Assembly (NCBI RefSeq): GCF_004801375.1
Contig: NZ_SSNZ01000008.1
Coordinates: 62,001 to 126,000, forward strand
Direction of reading: 5' to 3'
Length of the DNA stretch: 64,000 nt
Source of the DNA: Flavobacterium supellecticarium
Lineage (GTDB): Bacteria > Bacteroidota > Bacteroidia > Flavobacteriales > Flavobacteriaceae
Each line of letters starts with the position of its first letter. Within the stretch, counting starts at the first letter, position 1. Both the position numbers and the translations under genes were made by a program. Positions 15,961 through 24,509 of this stretch are shown in pieces. The notes under the pieces were generated by a model, which made no database searches, was not told where the DNA came from, and worked only from the letters and a program-made list of their open reading frames with translations.

Positions 15961-16013
15961 TTTATGTCTCCTCCTAAAAAATGACGAACTACTAGCCGAT
16001 CTATTTTAGAAGG
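15856..16013 (+). pseudogene. Toxin-less tag ORF ending the cassette array
   Basis: ATG 15856 opens 42 codons with the tag MRNLNGTPTATEEGVVAF, then TARTFMSPPKK and TGA at 15982-15984. There is no toxin domain. The following DNA, GACGAACTACTAGCCGATCT, read in another frame gives DELLADLF and TAG, the microprotein 3' end again. This is a collapsed last cassette: tag, deletion, microprotein tail. Confidence 0.65.
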
Positions 16014-16021
16014 AGTATAAT

Positions 16022-16969
16022 TTAGTTCCAGTTATTCTTTTGCATGATTTCCGTTAGATACTGTAATTCGTTTTCCCACAAATCGTCCGATTGCATCTGC
16101 TCCCGGAATTGCAGAATGCTACTTTTAGCATTCACAACCGCATCCCGATACCATGGGAACTCCTGAGCTGTGGCGAGTAATTTAACAACACCTTTTAGAC
16201 TTTCCCCGCTTCGGATATACCAAAAGGCATGCTGACTTCTAAAATACGGACAGTAATAAAACTCTTCGGCGACTGTATTCCAGATGGTTTCATCCGCCTC
16301 CGGAACCGAAAGCAGGGCAACAGCATAAACGGATGAATGGATAATATCATTTTTAAAATCGACCAATTGCAGCACGTTTATTTCATCACTTTTCCATTCG
16401 TTTCGCAAACTGTTTTCTAAAAGTTGCTGATAGATTTGATGCGCCTTCTCATGTTGGCCGGTTAAGTGAAAGGAATTCGCTAAAGCAATTTTTGCTTTTT
16501 TGTTGTCTCCATCCTGTTCCAGGGCTTTTTGAGCCAGTGCGATACTTTCGTCAAAGTTTAACAGTATAAAATGACACTTCGCTAAGGATGCCAGTGCCTC
16601 CGGATCGGTATAATCCGCTTCGTTTAAATTGGCTGCGGCAAATTGCAACGCTTTTTCCGGATAACGGTCAATCACAAAACGTTCGATTACCTGTGCTTTT
16701 GGAATCCGGTGAAAATAAACCGAATCCAGTGCCGCAAAAATAACCCCGCGTTTATCCCATACCGATTGTATTTCCTTCCATTGATTATAGGCACCTTCAA
16801 AAGCATAGGAGGGAGGAATCACATTACCTCTTTTATCTTTAAATTCATAGGCGACATCACCATTGGTTACGCCGATATAGCGCTTTAGCGCATCTTCAAA
16901 ATCAATGGTAAAGGCTTTGTCTTCCGCTATAGGAGTGCTTTTGCCGAATAAGGTTTTAAAAAAGGACAT
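16022..16969 (-). CDS. TPR-containing protein, 315 aa
   Basis: A soluble protein starting MSFFKTLFGKSTPIAEDK. TPR-type helices lie around residues 115-190 (PEALASLAKCHFILLNFDES, AKIALANSFHLTGQHEKAHQ). There is no signal peptide. The gene converges on the toxin array, and its stop lies within 10 nt of the array's last remnant, which fixes one boundary of the accessory region. Function unknown; TPRs suggest protein binding. Confidence 0.7.
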   Translation of the reverse strand: MSFFKTLFGKSTPIAEDKAFTIDFEDALKRYIGVTNGDVAYEFKDKRGNVIPPSYAFEGAYNQWKEIQSVWDKRGVIFAALDSVYFHRIPKAQVIERFVIDRYPEKALQFAAANLNEADYTDPEALASLAKCHFILLNFDESIALAQKALEQDGDNKKAKIALANSFHLTGQHEKAHQIYQQLLENSLRNEWKSDEINVLQLVDFKNDIIHSSVYAVALLSVPEADETIWNTVAEEFYYCPYFRSQHAFWYIRSGESLKGVVKLLATAQEFPWYRDAVVNAKSSILQFREQMQSDDLWENELQYLTEIMQKNNWN

Positions 16970-17248
16970 TTATTTTGTTTATAAGTTGATCAAATAATAC
17001 TGTTAATAGTAAAAGATAAAAAGAACAATCAAAGACAAATATATTGAAACAGCTACTGGGTTTTTCTAATGCAAATAGTTTTTAAAAAAGACAGGCGATT
17101 TTGTGATCATTATTCGGGTATTGTTTTGAAAATATCATTTCGGAAGCGAAAGATTGTAACGATAGGGTTGGTTTCAATCGTAAAAGAATAAAATCTTTAA
17201 AAAGGGAATCAAGCAGATACAAACTGTAATACGGCCATACGGTAAGAC

Positions 17249-19288
17249 TTACAGAGGGAAAACAGCTTCGATCTGTGTGCCTTTTCCAATATTGGATTTA
17301 ATCTGCATTTCACCTTTTAAAGAAGAGATTCGTTCGGTCATGTTTTTGATACCGATCCCTTTTTTGGCAATTTTTAGGTCAAAACCGGCACCATCGTCAC
17401 TTATAATTAGTTGCAGTTTACCGGTTTCGGTAAGTGTAAGGGTCACAAAAGCATTTTTCGCATTCGCATATTTGTTGATGTTCAGAATGCCTTCCTGTAC
17501 GATACGATAGATGTTGATTTTGGTGGTATTCGGAACCGTATTCCAATCGATGTTTTCATCGATTTCATAGTGGAAATCCGTGGTATTGATATTTTCCTGG
17601 TTTTTGATCAGGAAGCTTAACAACTCGGTAAAATTGCGCTCTTCGAAGTACGAGTTTTTGGTCAGATCGTGCGAAATCGTACGGATCTCTTTTTCAATAT
17701 TCTGAAGCTCCAGGATATATTCTTTTCGTTTTTCAGTCGCTTTTTCGTCGGCTTTATTATTAAAAAAACCAAGGTTCATCCGGACACCATAGATCTTGTT
17801 CATAATATTATCGTGCAATTCCATAGCAATCCGGGTCTTTTCCTCTTCTTTAGCGGTATTGACTTTTTCCTGTTGTTCTACAAGCAGGTGATAGATTTCT
17901 TCATTCGCTTCCTGTTGCTGTTGGATTAGCTGAAGTTCTTTGTTTTTGGCTTTTAAATGACGGATAATCCCTAAAGCGGTCACCACAAAAATAAAAAAGG
18001 CCGCTCCAAGTAATATATACAGATTTCGTTTGGTTAGCACTTCGTTTTCTTCTTCGAGTCGTTCCGTTTCATAGGCAATACGGGCATATTTGTTACGGGT
18101 TGCCCGTTCCTTTTTCTGTAAGCTGTCGCTAACAGCAATATATTCATCGGAATACTGCTGACTTCTACTGGTGTCGATTTTGGATAAGAGTTTTAAACAG
18201 CGCAACAGTTCATAATAACTTTTGGTGTCACTGGCGAGCTGATAACTTTCCTTTAGTGTTACGATCGACTGCAAAGTGTCTTTCTGGATGAGGTAAAATT
18301 CGCCCAACTGTACTTTACTATACGCAACACCCGCCTGATTTCCCAGACTGTCCCGGAGATGAATCGATTCGTAAAACATCTCTTTCAGATCCTTAAAATC
18401 ACCGGCTTTCATTTTGGAATACGCAAGATTACTCAGCGTCGCGGCATAATATTCCGGGAAAAGTTTGCGGAGATCTTTAATCGCAATAATCTTTTCGAAT
18501 TGTTTGATCGCTTTTTGATGCTCTCCGATTTTGTCGTACATATAACCGATATTGTTCAGTGTTGGGATATAATACCCAAGAATAACTTTCGGATCGGTTT
18601 CTTTTAGTTTGAGTTTGTCGTATTCTTTTAACGCGAGTTCGTGGTATTTTAGCGCACCGTTAAAATCATTTAATCCCTGAAGAGAATTGGCAAGAATATT
18701 ATAAGCGCTATAGGTAAGCTTATAATTTCCGGATTTATTGAGTAATTGTAGCGATTTGCTGGCTTCGATTTCACTTTCAATGTAGTTGCCCTCGCTATAT
18801 AAAATCCCTCCTTTGTATAATAGCATACGGCCAACATTTTCCGAGTCTTTGATCCGGCGGTATATTTTTTCGGCCTGAAGATAATAATAGAAAGCACTAT
18901 CCTTTTTTATAGGCTCGTAGCAATCGCCAATATAATACAGCGCTTTTGCAGTAGCAACACTATCGTTGGCGTCATTGGCCAGGTTAAAAGCTTCTTCACT
19001 AATGATTCTGGATGTCTGAAAATCGTTGAGGCGGTAATATTCGTCTGCCAGCTGGAAATGAAAATTCCGGGTAATCGAGTCGTTTTTGCGCCGGGAAATT
19101 TCATGGAAAATAGAATCCAGTAATACCTTCTTCTTCGATAGCGATTTCTGATTGTTGTTCGCGTCTTTGAACAGCGCATTTATTTTTTTATCCGAAACAG
19201 CAATGTCACTTTTTTTGTTCATCTCACAAGAGAACATCAAAAAACAGAGGATAAGGCAAAATATAAATTTCGATACTGGGGCGTTCAA
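17249..19288 (-). CDS. TPR sensor histidine kinase, HisKA_3 type
   Basis: A 679-residue hybrid. It has a lipoprotein-like signal (lipobox FMFSC-type, Cys21), extracytoplasmic TPR repeats to about residue 400, a transmembrane helix (LLGAAFFIFVVTALGII), a coiled-coil, and a HisKA_3 dimerisation domain with MELHDNIMNKIYGV (His492). The C-terminal ATPase domain has VQEGILNINKYANA, DDGAGFD and KGIGIKNMTERISSL. This family phosphorylates NarL/LuxR-type regulators; the gene at 20765-21439 is the likely partner. Having both a lipobox and an internal membrane helix is common in this Bacteroidota family. Confidence 0.85.
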   Translation of the reverse strand: MNAPVSKFIFCLILCFLMFSCEMNKKSDIAVSDKKINALFKDANNNQKSLSKKKVLLDSIFHEISRRKNDSITRNFHFQLADEYYRLNDFQTSRIISEEAFNLANDANDSVATAKALYYIGDCYEPIKKDSAFYYYLQAEKIYRRIKDSENVGRMLLYKGGILYSEGNYIESEIEASKSLQLLNKSGNYKLTYSAYNILANSLQGLNDFNGALKYHELALKEYDKLKLKETDPKVILGYYIPTLNNIGYMYDKIGEHQKAIKQFEKIIAIKDLRKLFPEYYAATLSNLAYSKMKAGDFKDLKEMFYESIHLRDSLGNQAGVAYSKVQLGEFYLIQKDTLQSIVTLKESYQLASDTKSYYELLRCLKLLSKIDTSRSQQYSDEYIAVSDSLQKKERATRNKYARIAYETERLEEENEVLTKRNLYILLGAAFFIFVVTALGIIRHLKAKNKELQLIQQQQEANEEIYHLLVEQQEKVNTAKEEEKTRIAMELHDNIMNKIYGVRMNLGFFNNKADEKATEKRKEYILELQNIEKEIRTISHDLTKNSYFEERNFTELLSFLIKNQENINTTDFHYEIDENIDWNTVPNTTKINIYRIVQEGILNINKYANAKNAFVTLTLTETGKLQLIISDDGAGFDLKIAKKGIGIKNMTERISSLKGEMQIKSNIGKGTQIEAVFPL

Positions 19289-19330
19289 AATGGTGGCGAA
19301 TTAGGGATTGATCAAAAATAATATAAAAAA

Positions 19331-19372
19331 CCTAGGCAATATAAGTTAATATCACAACTTATATTGCCCAGG
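19331..19372 (-). terminator. Terminator of the small lipoprotein gene
   Basis: A 17-bp stem (CCTAGGCAATATAAGTT with AACTTATATTGCCCAGG), 8-nt loop. On the minus strand it is followed by GGTTTTTTAT. It lies 25 nt past the lipoprotein stop. Confidence 0.75.
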
Positions 19373-19397
19373 TCGAAAAAAAACTTTCGTTTTTATA

Positions 19398-19649
19398 TTA
19401 TCTTTTTGGAGGGTTCAATGTTCCACCTCCGTTATCATCAAGATTCGGACTGATTGGTTCTGTCGTTGTATTTGGAGTATAGCTCGGAAGCATACTTGTA
19501 GAGTCAGCAGGTGTACCGCGCATTACATCGTCATTGGTATTGAATTTTCGGGCACTGGTTTCCTGAGTTACATCATACTCATCTGTTGAACATGAAAATG
19601 TTAATCCGCCAACAATAATAAGTGTCAAAATAAAAAGAGCTTTTTTCAT
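19398..19649 (-). CDS. Small lipoprotein, 83 aa
   Basis: Signal peptide MKKALFILTLIIVGG with lipobox LTFSC (Cys20), then a low-complexity polar tail rich in Thr, Pro and Asn ending GGGTLNPPKR. No domain recognised. It has its own terminator, so it is a separate unit between the kinase and the LytTR regulator. It may be a sensed or regulated surface lipoprotein, which is speculative. Confidence 0.65.
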   Translation of the reverse strand: MKKALFILTLIIVGGLTFSCSTDEYDVTQETSARKFNTNDDVMRGTPADSTSMLPSYTPNTTTEPISPNLDDNGGGTLNPPKR

Positions 19650-19952
19650 AAAAAAAATATTTTAATGTTAAGATAATGGGGTCGCTACAACATTTTTTAT
19701 GAAGTAGTGGTATTTGATTTGTTTTAGTTGCTGAAAGTTGGGATTACTTACCAGTATTACTGAAGATGTCATGTGTAAAGCATGTTCCCTCATCTTAGTA
19801 ATTGTTTAAAGCTTTAAATTGTTCCGTCATTATTACAGTTACAAAATTAGATAAGGAACAAGCTGTTTTGGTAATCATTAATCGTGTATTTAGTGGTTGT
19901 AAGGCGTTTGCTAGTGGATGTATCATTTGTACGTGTAAACAATAGGTTTTTG
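19650..19952. other. Intergenic region upstream of the small lipoprotein
   Basis: About 300 nt of AT-rich sequence. On the minus strand TAATTTTG (19849-19842) fits the -7 consensus and is the likely lipoprotein promoter, with a leader of roughly 180 nt. No ORF or structured RNA was recognised. Confidence 0.35.
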
Positions 19953-20669
19953 TTAAGATGAAATTCGCCTTATAATGGTATCGATGTTATCTTTATACGA
20001 TTTGGAGAAAGGTATGGAAATTTCATTATTATTTAAATAACATTTCAATTTTCCCAAATGTATACGGGAAACATAATTAATATTTACTATCGAACTGTTG
20101 TGTACCCTTAAAAAGTAAAAAGGAAGCAGACTTTCAAAATGCTTTAAGGTTTTGTAAGCGCTAACTTTCTGACCAGAGCTAAGGTAAATATCGGTGGTAT
20201 TATTGTCGGCTTTTAAATGGGTGATGTCTTTTAAATGCACAAACTGATAATCGCCGTATGATTTTACACAAATAGTTTCAGGCTCTTTAAACGGATTTTT
20301 TTTCTGAAAGCGAAGCAGGCACTTTCGTAACTCGCTCTGGCTTAAAGGTTTTAACAGGTAATCCGACACCCCTTTTTTAATAGCTTCAAATGCATGACTT
20401 TCATCCGAAGTAATTACCACAAAATAGGGTAATTCTTCCAGAAATTCGTTAAGTTCGGATAAAATAGCAAACGATAAATCCGAATCCGGTTTTTTAGAAG
20501 CAATTTCAATGAACACCAGTTTGGGTTTTAACTCCAATATCCGGTTGATAGCTTCTTCTTTCGTCTTAATCACACCAAGGCACAGAAAGTCTTCAAAATC
20601 TTCAAAAACTTCCAGAATGTTCTTGGCTACCTTCTCATCGTCATCGATTAGCAAAAACGGATAATGCAC
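19953..20669 (-). CDS. LytTR response regulator with atypical receiver
   Basis: A receiver domain followed by a LytTR DNA-binding domain (ICVKSYGDYQFVHLKDITHL, HNSSIVNINYVSRIHLGK). The open frame runs on to 20813, but the receiver begins HYPFLLIDDDEK, so GTG 20669 is the best start; the upstream extension would overlap the divergent gene. The acidic pocket (DDD at 9-11), the Thr/Ser site (ITSDES) and Lys (LLKPL) are present. The phosphoacceptor position is Glu55 in LVFIEIA where Asp is expected, so it may not need phosphorylation. Confidence 0.8.
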   Translation of the reverse strand: MHYPFLLIDDDEKVAKNILEVFEDFEDFLCLGVIKTKEEAINRILELKPKLVFIEIASKKPDSDLSFAILSELNEFLEELPYFVVITSDESHAFEAIKKGVSDYLLKPLSQSELRKCLLRFQKKNPFKEPETICVKSYGDYQFVHLKDITHLKADNNTTDIYLSSGQKVSAYKTLKHFESLLPFYFLRVHNSSIVNINYVSRIHLGKLKCYLNNNEISIPFSKSYKDNIDTIIRRISS

Positions 20670-20738
20670 AACTTTAATTTTAGTGCAAGCTATTACTTTC
20701 GTCTGAAATTGTTTTACGGATATTCCGTACTTTTTCGT

Positions 20739-20746
20739 TAGATTTG
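20739..20746 (+). promoter_or_regulatory. Predicted -7 box of the NarL-type regulator gene
   Basis: TAGATTTG matches the Bacteroidota TAnnTTTG and lies 18 nt before ATG 20765. No convincing -33 TTTG was found at the usual distance. Confidence 0.55.
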
Positions 20747-20764
20747 TAATAGAAAAAAAATCGT

Positions 20765-21439
20765 ATGGCCAAAGAAATAAATATTTTGCTAGTAGATGAT
20801 CATCCAATGACATTGGATGGTTATATCAACTTGCTTTCCGAATTCAATACCGATGAGTTGACGCTTACTTTTACAACGGCTCATAATTGTACTACAGCCT
20901 ATACGACCATTATGAACTTTTCCAGGCTAAAAAAAGATATCGACTTTGCTTATCTTGATATTAGCTTGCCGCCTTATAAAGAAATGAACATCGAATCGGG
21001 AGTGGATCTGGCACTGTTGATTCGTGAAAAATTTCCAAAATGTAAAATTGCGCTGCTCACGATGCACAATGAACCGGTACTGATTGATAAGATTATGAAT
21101 AAAGTCAATCCGGAGGCGTTTATTTCGAAATGCGATATCAATTTTGAAATGTTTCCCAACGTATTCGAGAAAATCTATGGAGGTGAAACCTTTGCCAGTC
21201 ACACGATTTCCAATGCCTTGAAAGAACTGATGATGAAAAACATCAAATGGGATTCTATCGATAGTCAGATTCTGTTGTTGATTTCTCAAGGTGTTAAAAC
21301 GGCCGATCTTCCCAACTATATTCCGTTGTCGATGAGTGCACTGGAAAAACGAAAAGCCAATATCAAAAGCCAGTTGCTACGTTCCAAAGGTGGCGACAAA
21401 GAGTTGATCGAAGAAGCCAAAAAGATCGGACTGATTTAA
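20765..21439 (+). CDS. NarL/LuxR-type response regulator
   Basis: A 224-residue protein. The receiver has DD at 11-12 (LLVDDHPMTLDGY), phosphoacceptor Asp65 in FAYLDISLPP, Thr in LLTMHNEP and Lys in FISKCD. The C-terminal region (SQILLLISQGVKTADLPNYI, SMSALEKRKANIKSQL) corresponds to a diverged LuxR-type helix-turn-helix. It is divergent from the LytTR gene. The HisKA_3 kinase at 17249 is the obvious partner by family and proximity. Confidence 0.85.
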   Translation: MAKEINILLVDDHPMTLDGYINLLSEFNTDELTLTFTTAHNCTTAYTTIMNFSRLKKDIDFAYLDISLPPYKEMNIESGVDLALLIREKFPKCKIALLTMHNEPVLIDKIMNKVNPEAFISKCDINFEMFPNVFEKIYGGETFASHTISNALKELMMKNIKWDSIDSQILLLISQGVKTADLPNYIPLSMSALEKRKANIKSQLLRSKGGDKELIEEAKKIGLI

Positions 21440-21513
21440 ACGGTCAAAAGAATCGGGACAATAAATAAAAGTAAAGCTAGTTTTTACTACTTTAGTACAG
21501 AAATAAGTAAAGT

Positions 21514-22215
21514 ATGATTAAAGTTGGCCTGCTATATCTCTTATTAATCCTTCCCGTAGGTCTTTGGGCACAAACCGAAGAAACGGTAAAAAAAGAAGAA
21601 GAAAAGAAAGTTGTCGTAGACTCGCTGTACCGGGAAGATCAGTTTTATATCAGTATTGCTTATAACTTAGTGCGAAATAGTCCGCGTGGCTTTTCGCAAA
21701 ACTCCTTTTCATTGGGTCTGAGTGCCGGTATTCTCCGCGATATTCCACTTAACGAAAAACGGACCTTTGCCATAGCGCCGGGAATTGGTTATTCGTTTAA
21801 CAGTCTTCGTCAGAACATGAAAATTGAAGAAATAGACGGCGTCGCCAATTATTCCATCAGTTCCGATTTCGAAAAAAACAAACTGGAAATGCATTATCTG
21901 GATATTCCGATCGAAGTACGTTGGCGTACATCAACACCGGAAAGTCATAAATTCTGGAGAATCTATTCCGGATTTAAGTTTAGTTACCTGTTCTATAGTA
22001 AATCGGTGTATACCGGAAGTACCGAAAAAATCAAAGTATTTAATAATTCCGACCTGAATAAAATCCAATACGGGCCCTATGTCGGGATTGGGTATAATAC
22101 ATTTAATGCCTACGCCTATTATGGACTAAACCCATTGTTTAAATCGGGTGAAATCGATGGTGAAAAAATCAAAATGAATGTTTTTAGCTTTCTGGTAATT
22201 TTCTACATTCTATAA
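21514..22215 (+). CDS. Outer-membrane beta-barrel protein (PorT-like)
   Basis: A signal peptide (MIKVGLLYLLLILPVGLWAQ), a charged linker (EETVKKEEEKKVVVD), then alternating aromatic strands ending in a short hydrophobic C-terminus. It resembles the PorT/OmpW-like barrel group in layout (SAGILRDIPLNEKRTFAIAP, LEMHYLDIPIEVRWR, YGPYVGIGYN). It may not be the T9SS component PorT itself, since the usual neighbour ubiE is absent. It overlaps the convergent gene by 6 nt. Confidence 0.75.
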   Translation: MIKVGLLYLLLILPVGLWAQTEETVKKEEEKKVVVDSLYREDQFYISIAYNLVRNSPRGFSQNSFSLGLSAGILRDIPLNEKRTFAIAPGIGYSFNSLRQNMKIEEIDGVANYSISSDFEKNKLEMHYLDIPIEVRWRTSTPESHKFWRIYSGFKFSYLFYSKSVYTGSTEKIKVFNNSDLNKIQYGPYVGIGYNTFNAYAYYGLNPLFKSGEIDGEKIKMNVFSFLVIFYIL

Positions 22216-22824
22216 CCAGAAATACCATAACCCGATTTGCGGTAAAGCGCCAACCAATATGCCGATGACAATCTCTTTCATCGAGTGGGCGTTCATATAC
22301 AAACGGGACGACGCGACAATTCCAATGCTACATATCGAAAAAGCAATCAGGTTCACAAACCGAATATGGTAATGCATGGAAATCCCGATGATAAAAAGGC
22401 TTATCCCAACAATGCCTACCATATGCAAACTGGCCTTAAAGTGAAATAGCAGTAGGACCAAAGCAATAATCGAACTGATCAACGCACCGAGAAAGAAAAA
22501 ATACAACTCCGGAATCGGTAGCATTGTTAGGGAATGCTCGATCAATACCAGGAAAAACATCGCCTGAAAAGCCAATGGTAATCGTCGTTCTTTTTTCTCC
22601 GACAACATAATCCCGGAACGGATTAATCCAAGTGATTTTAAAAGGAAATATGTCGATACCGGTAGGAATAACGTCAGAATAACCACCTGAAACAGAATCA
22701 GGTAGATTTCATGCGGATAAAAATAATTCCGGGTTACGAAAAAATAAAACAGCGTGGCATAAACCGAAATGAACAGCGGATGGAACAAATAAGAAAATAA
22801 CGGGAAGATCTTTTTGAAATCCAT
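22210..22824 (-). CDS. Integral membrane protein, PAP2-like
   Basis: Six or so hydrophobic helices over 204 residues (FHPLFISVYATLFYFFVT, VVILTLFLPVSTYFLL, LYFFFLGALISSIIALVLLL). KASLHMVGIVG and SSRLYMNAHSMKEIVIG resemble the last two PAP2 phosphatase motifs, but the first motif is absent or weak, so catalysis is doubtful. It lies 26 nt after rpoN on the same strand. Confidence 0.65.
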   Translation of the reverse strand: MDFKKIFPLFSYLFHPLFISVYATLFYFFVTRNYFYPHEIYLILFQVVILTLFLPVSTYFLLKSLGLIRSGIMLSEKKERRLPLAFQAMFFLVLIEHSLTMLPIPELYFFFLGALISSIIALVLLLFHFKASLHMVGIVGISLFIIGISMHYHIRFVNLIAFSICSIGIVASSRLYMNAHSMKEIVIGILVGALPQIGLWYFWL

Positions 22825-22850
22825 TGAAATGATGGGTTTAAGTCGGGCAA

Positions 22851-24314
22851 TTATATTTTTTTTCGCATACGTGCCACCGGAATATCCAGCTGTTCACGGT
22901 ATTTGGCGATCGTTCTTCGGGCAATCGGATAGCCTTTTTCTTTTAAGATATCGGCTAGTTTATCGTCGGGAAGCGGCTTACTTTTGTCTTCCTCTTCGAT
23001 TACATTCTGCAAGATCTTTTTGATTTCGATGGTCGAAACATCTTCCCCCTGATCGTTTTTCATCGCTTCAGAAAAGAATTCTTTGATGAGTTTTGTGCCG
23101 TAAGGGGTTTCCACATATTTACTGTTGGCCACACGGGATACGGTCGAAATATCCAAACCAACCATATCAGCGATGTCTTTTAAGATCATCGGTTTTAGTT
23201 TGGTTTCATCGCCATCAAGAAAATACTCCTGTTGGTAATGCATGATCGCGTTCATCGTCACAAATAAGGTTTCGTTACGCTGTTTGATGGCATCGATAAA
23301 CCATTTGGCCGAATCCAGTTTTTGTTTGATAAACTGTACGGCATCTTTTTGAGAATTCGATTTTTCGCGCGATTCCTTATAGGTTTGCAGCATTTCCTGA
23401 TAATCTTTGGAAACGTGCAATTCCGGGGCATTTCTCCCGTTTAGGGAAAGCTCCAGTTCGCCGTCGATCAGGCGGATTGAAAAATCCGGAACTACATGTT
23501 CTACAGTACGGGAATTGGTGTCGAACGAACCACCCGGTTTGGGGTTTAGTTTTTCGATTTCGTCAATCGCCTTGCGGAGTTGCTCCTGTGAGATATCGTA
23601 TTTCTGTAGTAATTTGTCGTAATGTTTTTTGGTAAACGCATCAAACTGGTTTTCGAGTATATCAATGGCAAGTTCGATCGCTTCAGTTGGCGTTTTATGG
23701 CGAAGTTGTAACAACAAACATTCCTGTAGGTCGCGCGCGCCAACACCCGACGGTTCCAATTCGTGGATAATGTTTAGAATACGCTCCACATTTTGTTCGT
23801 CGGTATAAATTCCCTGCGTAAAAGCCATATCATCTACGATATCCTGAATATCGCGGCGGATATAGCCCATATCATCAATACTTCCTACTAAAAACTCGGC
23901 GATTTCACGTTCGTTGTCGGAAAGTATAAACGTATTTAATTGGTTAATCAGATCCTGATGAAAACTCACCGGTGCGGCAAACGGAAGAGTGCGGTCTTCG
24001 TCATCGTCGCTATAATTATTGGCTTGTAATTTATAATCGGGCGTTTCATCGTTACTCAAATATTCGTCGATATTGATTTCGTCGGCATCGATACGTTCGT
24101 TGTCATAATCGTCGTATTCATCATAATTATCGGCTTCATATTCGTCATGCTCCATAGTGTCCTCTTTTCCGGTTTCCAAAGCCGGATTTTCCACAAGTTC
24201 TTCCTTCAGACGTTGTTCAAAAGCCTGCGTAGGCAATTGAATCAACTTCATCAGTTGGATTTGCTGAGGGGATAGCTTTTGCGATAATTTGAGCTGTAAA
24301 TGTTGTTTAAGCAT
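22851..24314 (-). CDS. rpoN: RNA polymerase sigma-54 factor RpoN
   Basis: The 487 residues begin with the Gln/Leu-rich activator-interacting region (MLKQHLQLKLSQKLSPQQIQ). An acidic region II (about residues 50-100), the core-binding domain (FLVGSIDDMGYIRRDIQDI), a helix-turn-helix (DIADMVGLDISTVSRVANSK) and the C-terminal RpoN box (ARRTIAKYRE) follow. Length is normal. It directs transcription at -24/-12 promoters and needs AAA+ activators; none is encoded in this window. Confidence 0.95.
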   Translation of the reverse strand: MLKQHLQLKLSQKLSPQQIQLMKLIQLPTQAFEQRLKEELVENPALETGKEDTMEHDEYEADNYDEYDDYDNERIDADEINIDEYLSNDETPDYKLQANNYSDDDEDRTLPFAAPVSFHQDLINQLNTFILSDNEREIAEFLVGSIDDMGYIRRDIQDIVDDMAFTQGIYTDEQNVERILNIIHELEPSGVGARDLQECLLLQLRHKTPTEAIELAIDILENQFDAFTKKHYDKLLQKYDISQEQLRKAIDEIEKLNPKPGGSFDTNSRTVEHVVPDFSIRLIDGELELSLNGRNAPELHVSKDYQEMLQTYKESREKSNSQKDAVQFIKQKLDSAKWFIDAIKQRNETLFVTMNAIMHYQQEYFLDGDETKLKPMILKDIADMVGLDISTVSRVANSKYVETPYGTKLIKEFFSEAMKNDQGEDVSTIEIKKILQNVIEEEDKSKPLPDDKLADILKEKGYPIARRTIAKYREQLDIPVARMRKKI

Positions 24315-24509
24315 TTTTGTATTGTGTATTCGGTTTTGGGTTAATCAGAGGCAGTAGGATACCGCCATAATAAAGTAACCTTTGCCAAATTATTATTTTC
24401 AAAAATAAAAAAAAATCGGCAAAGGTTAGTATAAGTTTAGCAGGTACTGCGATGTGAAACCGAAATTAACACATTTTCAGTGTAACCTGACAGATAAACG
24501 ATTCCAGAA

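Noticed and set aside
21514..22215. Naming this barrel PorT, the T9SS component
   Set aside because: Only general barrel resemblance, and the usual ubiE neighbour is absent; kept as PorT-like.
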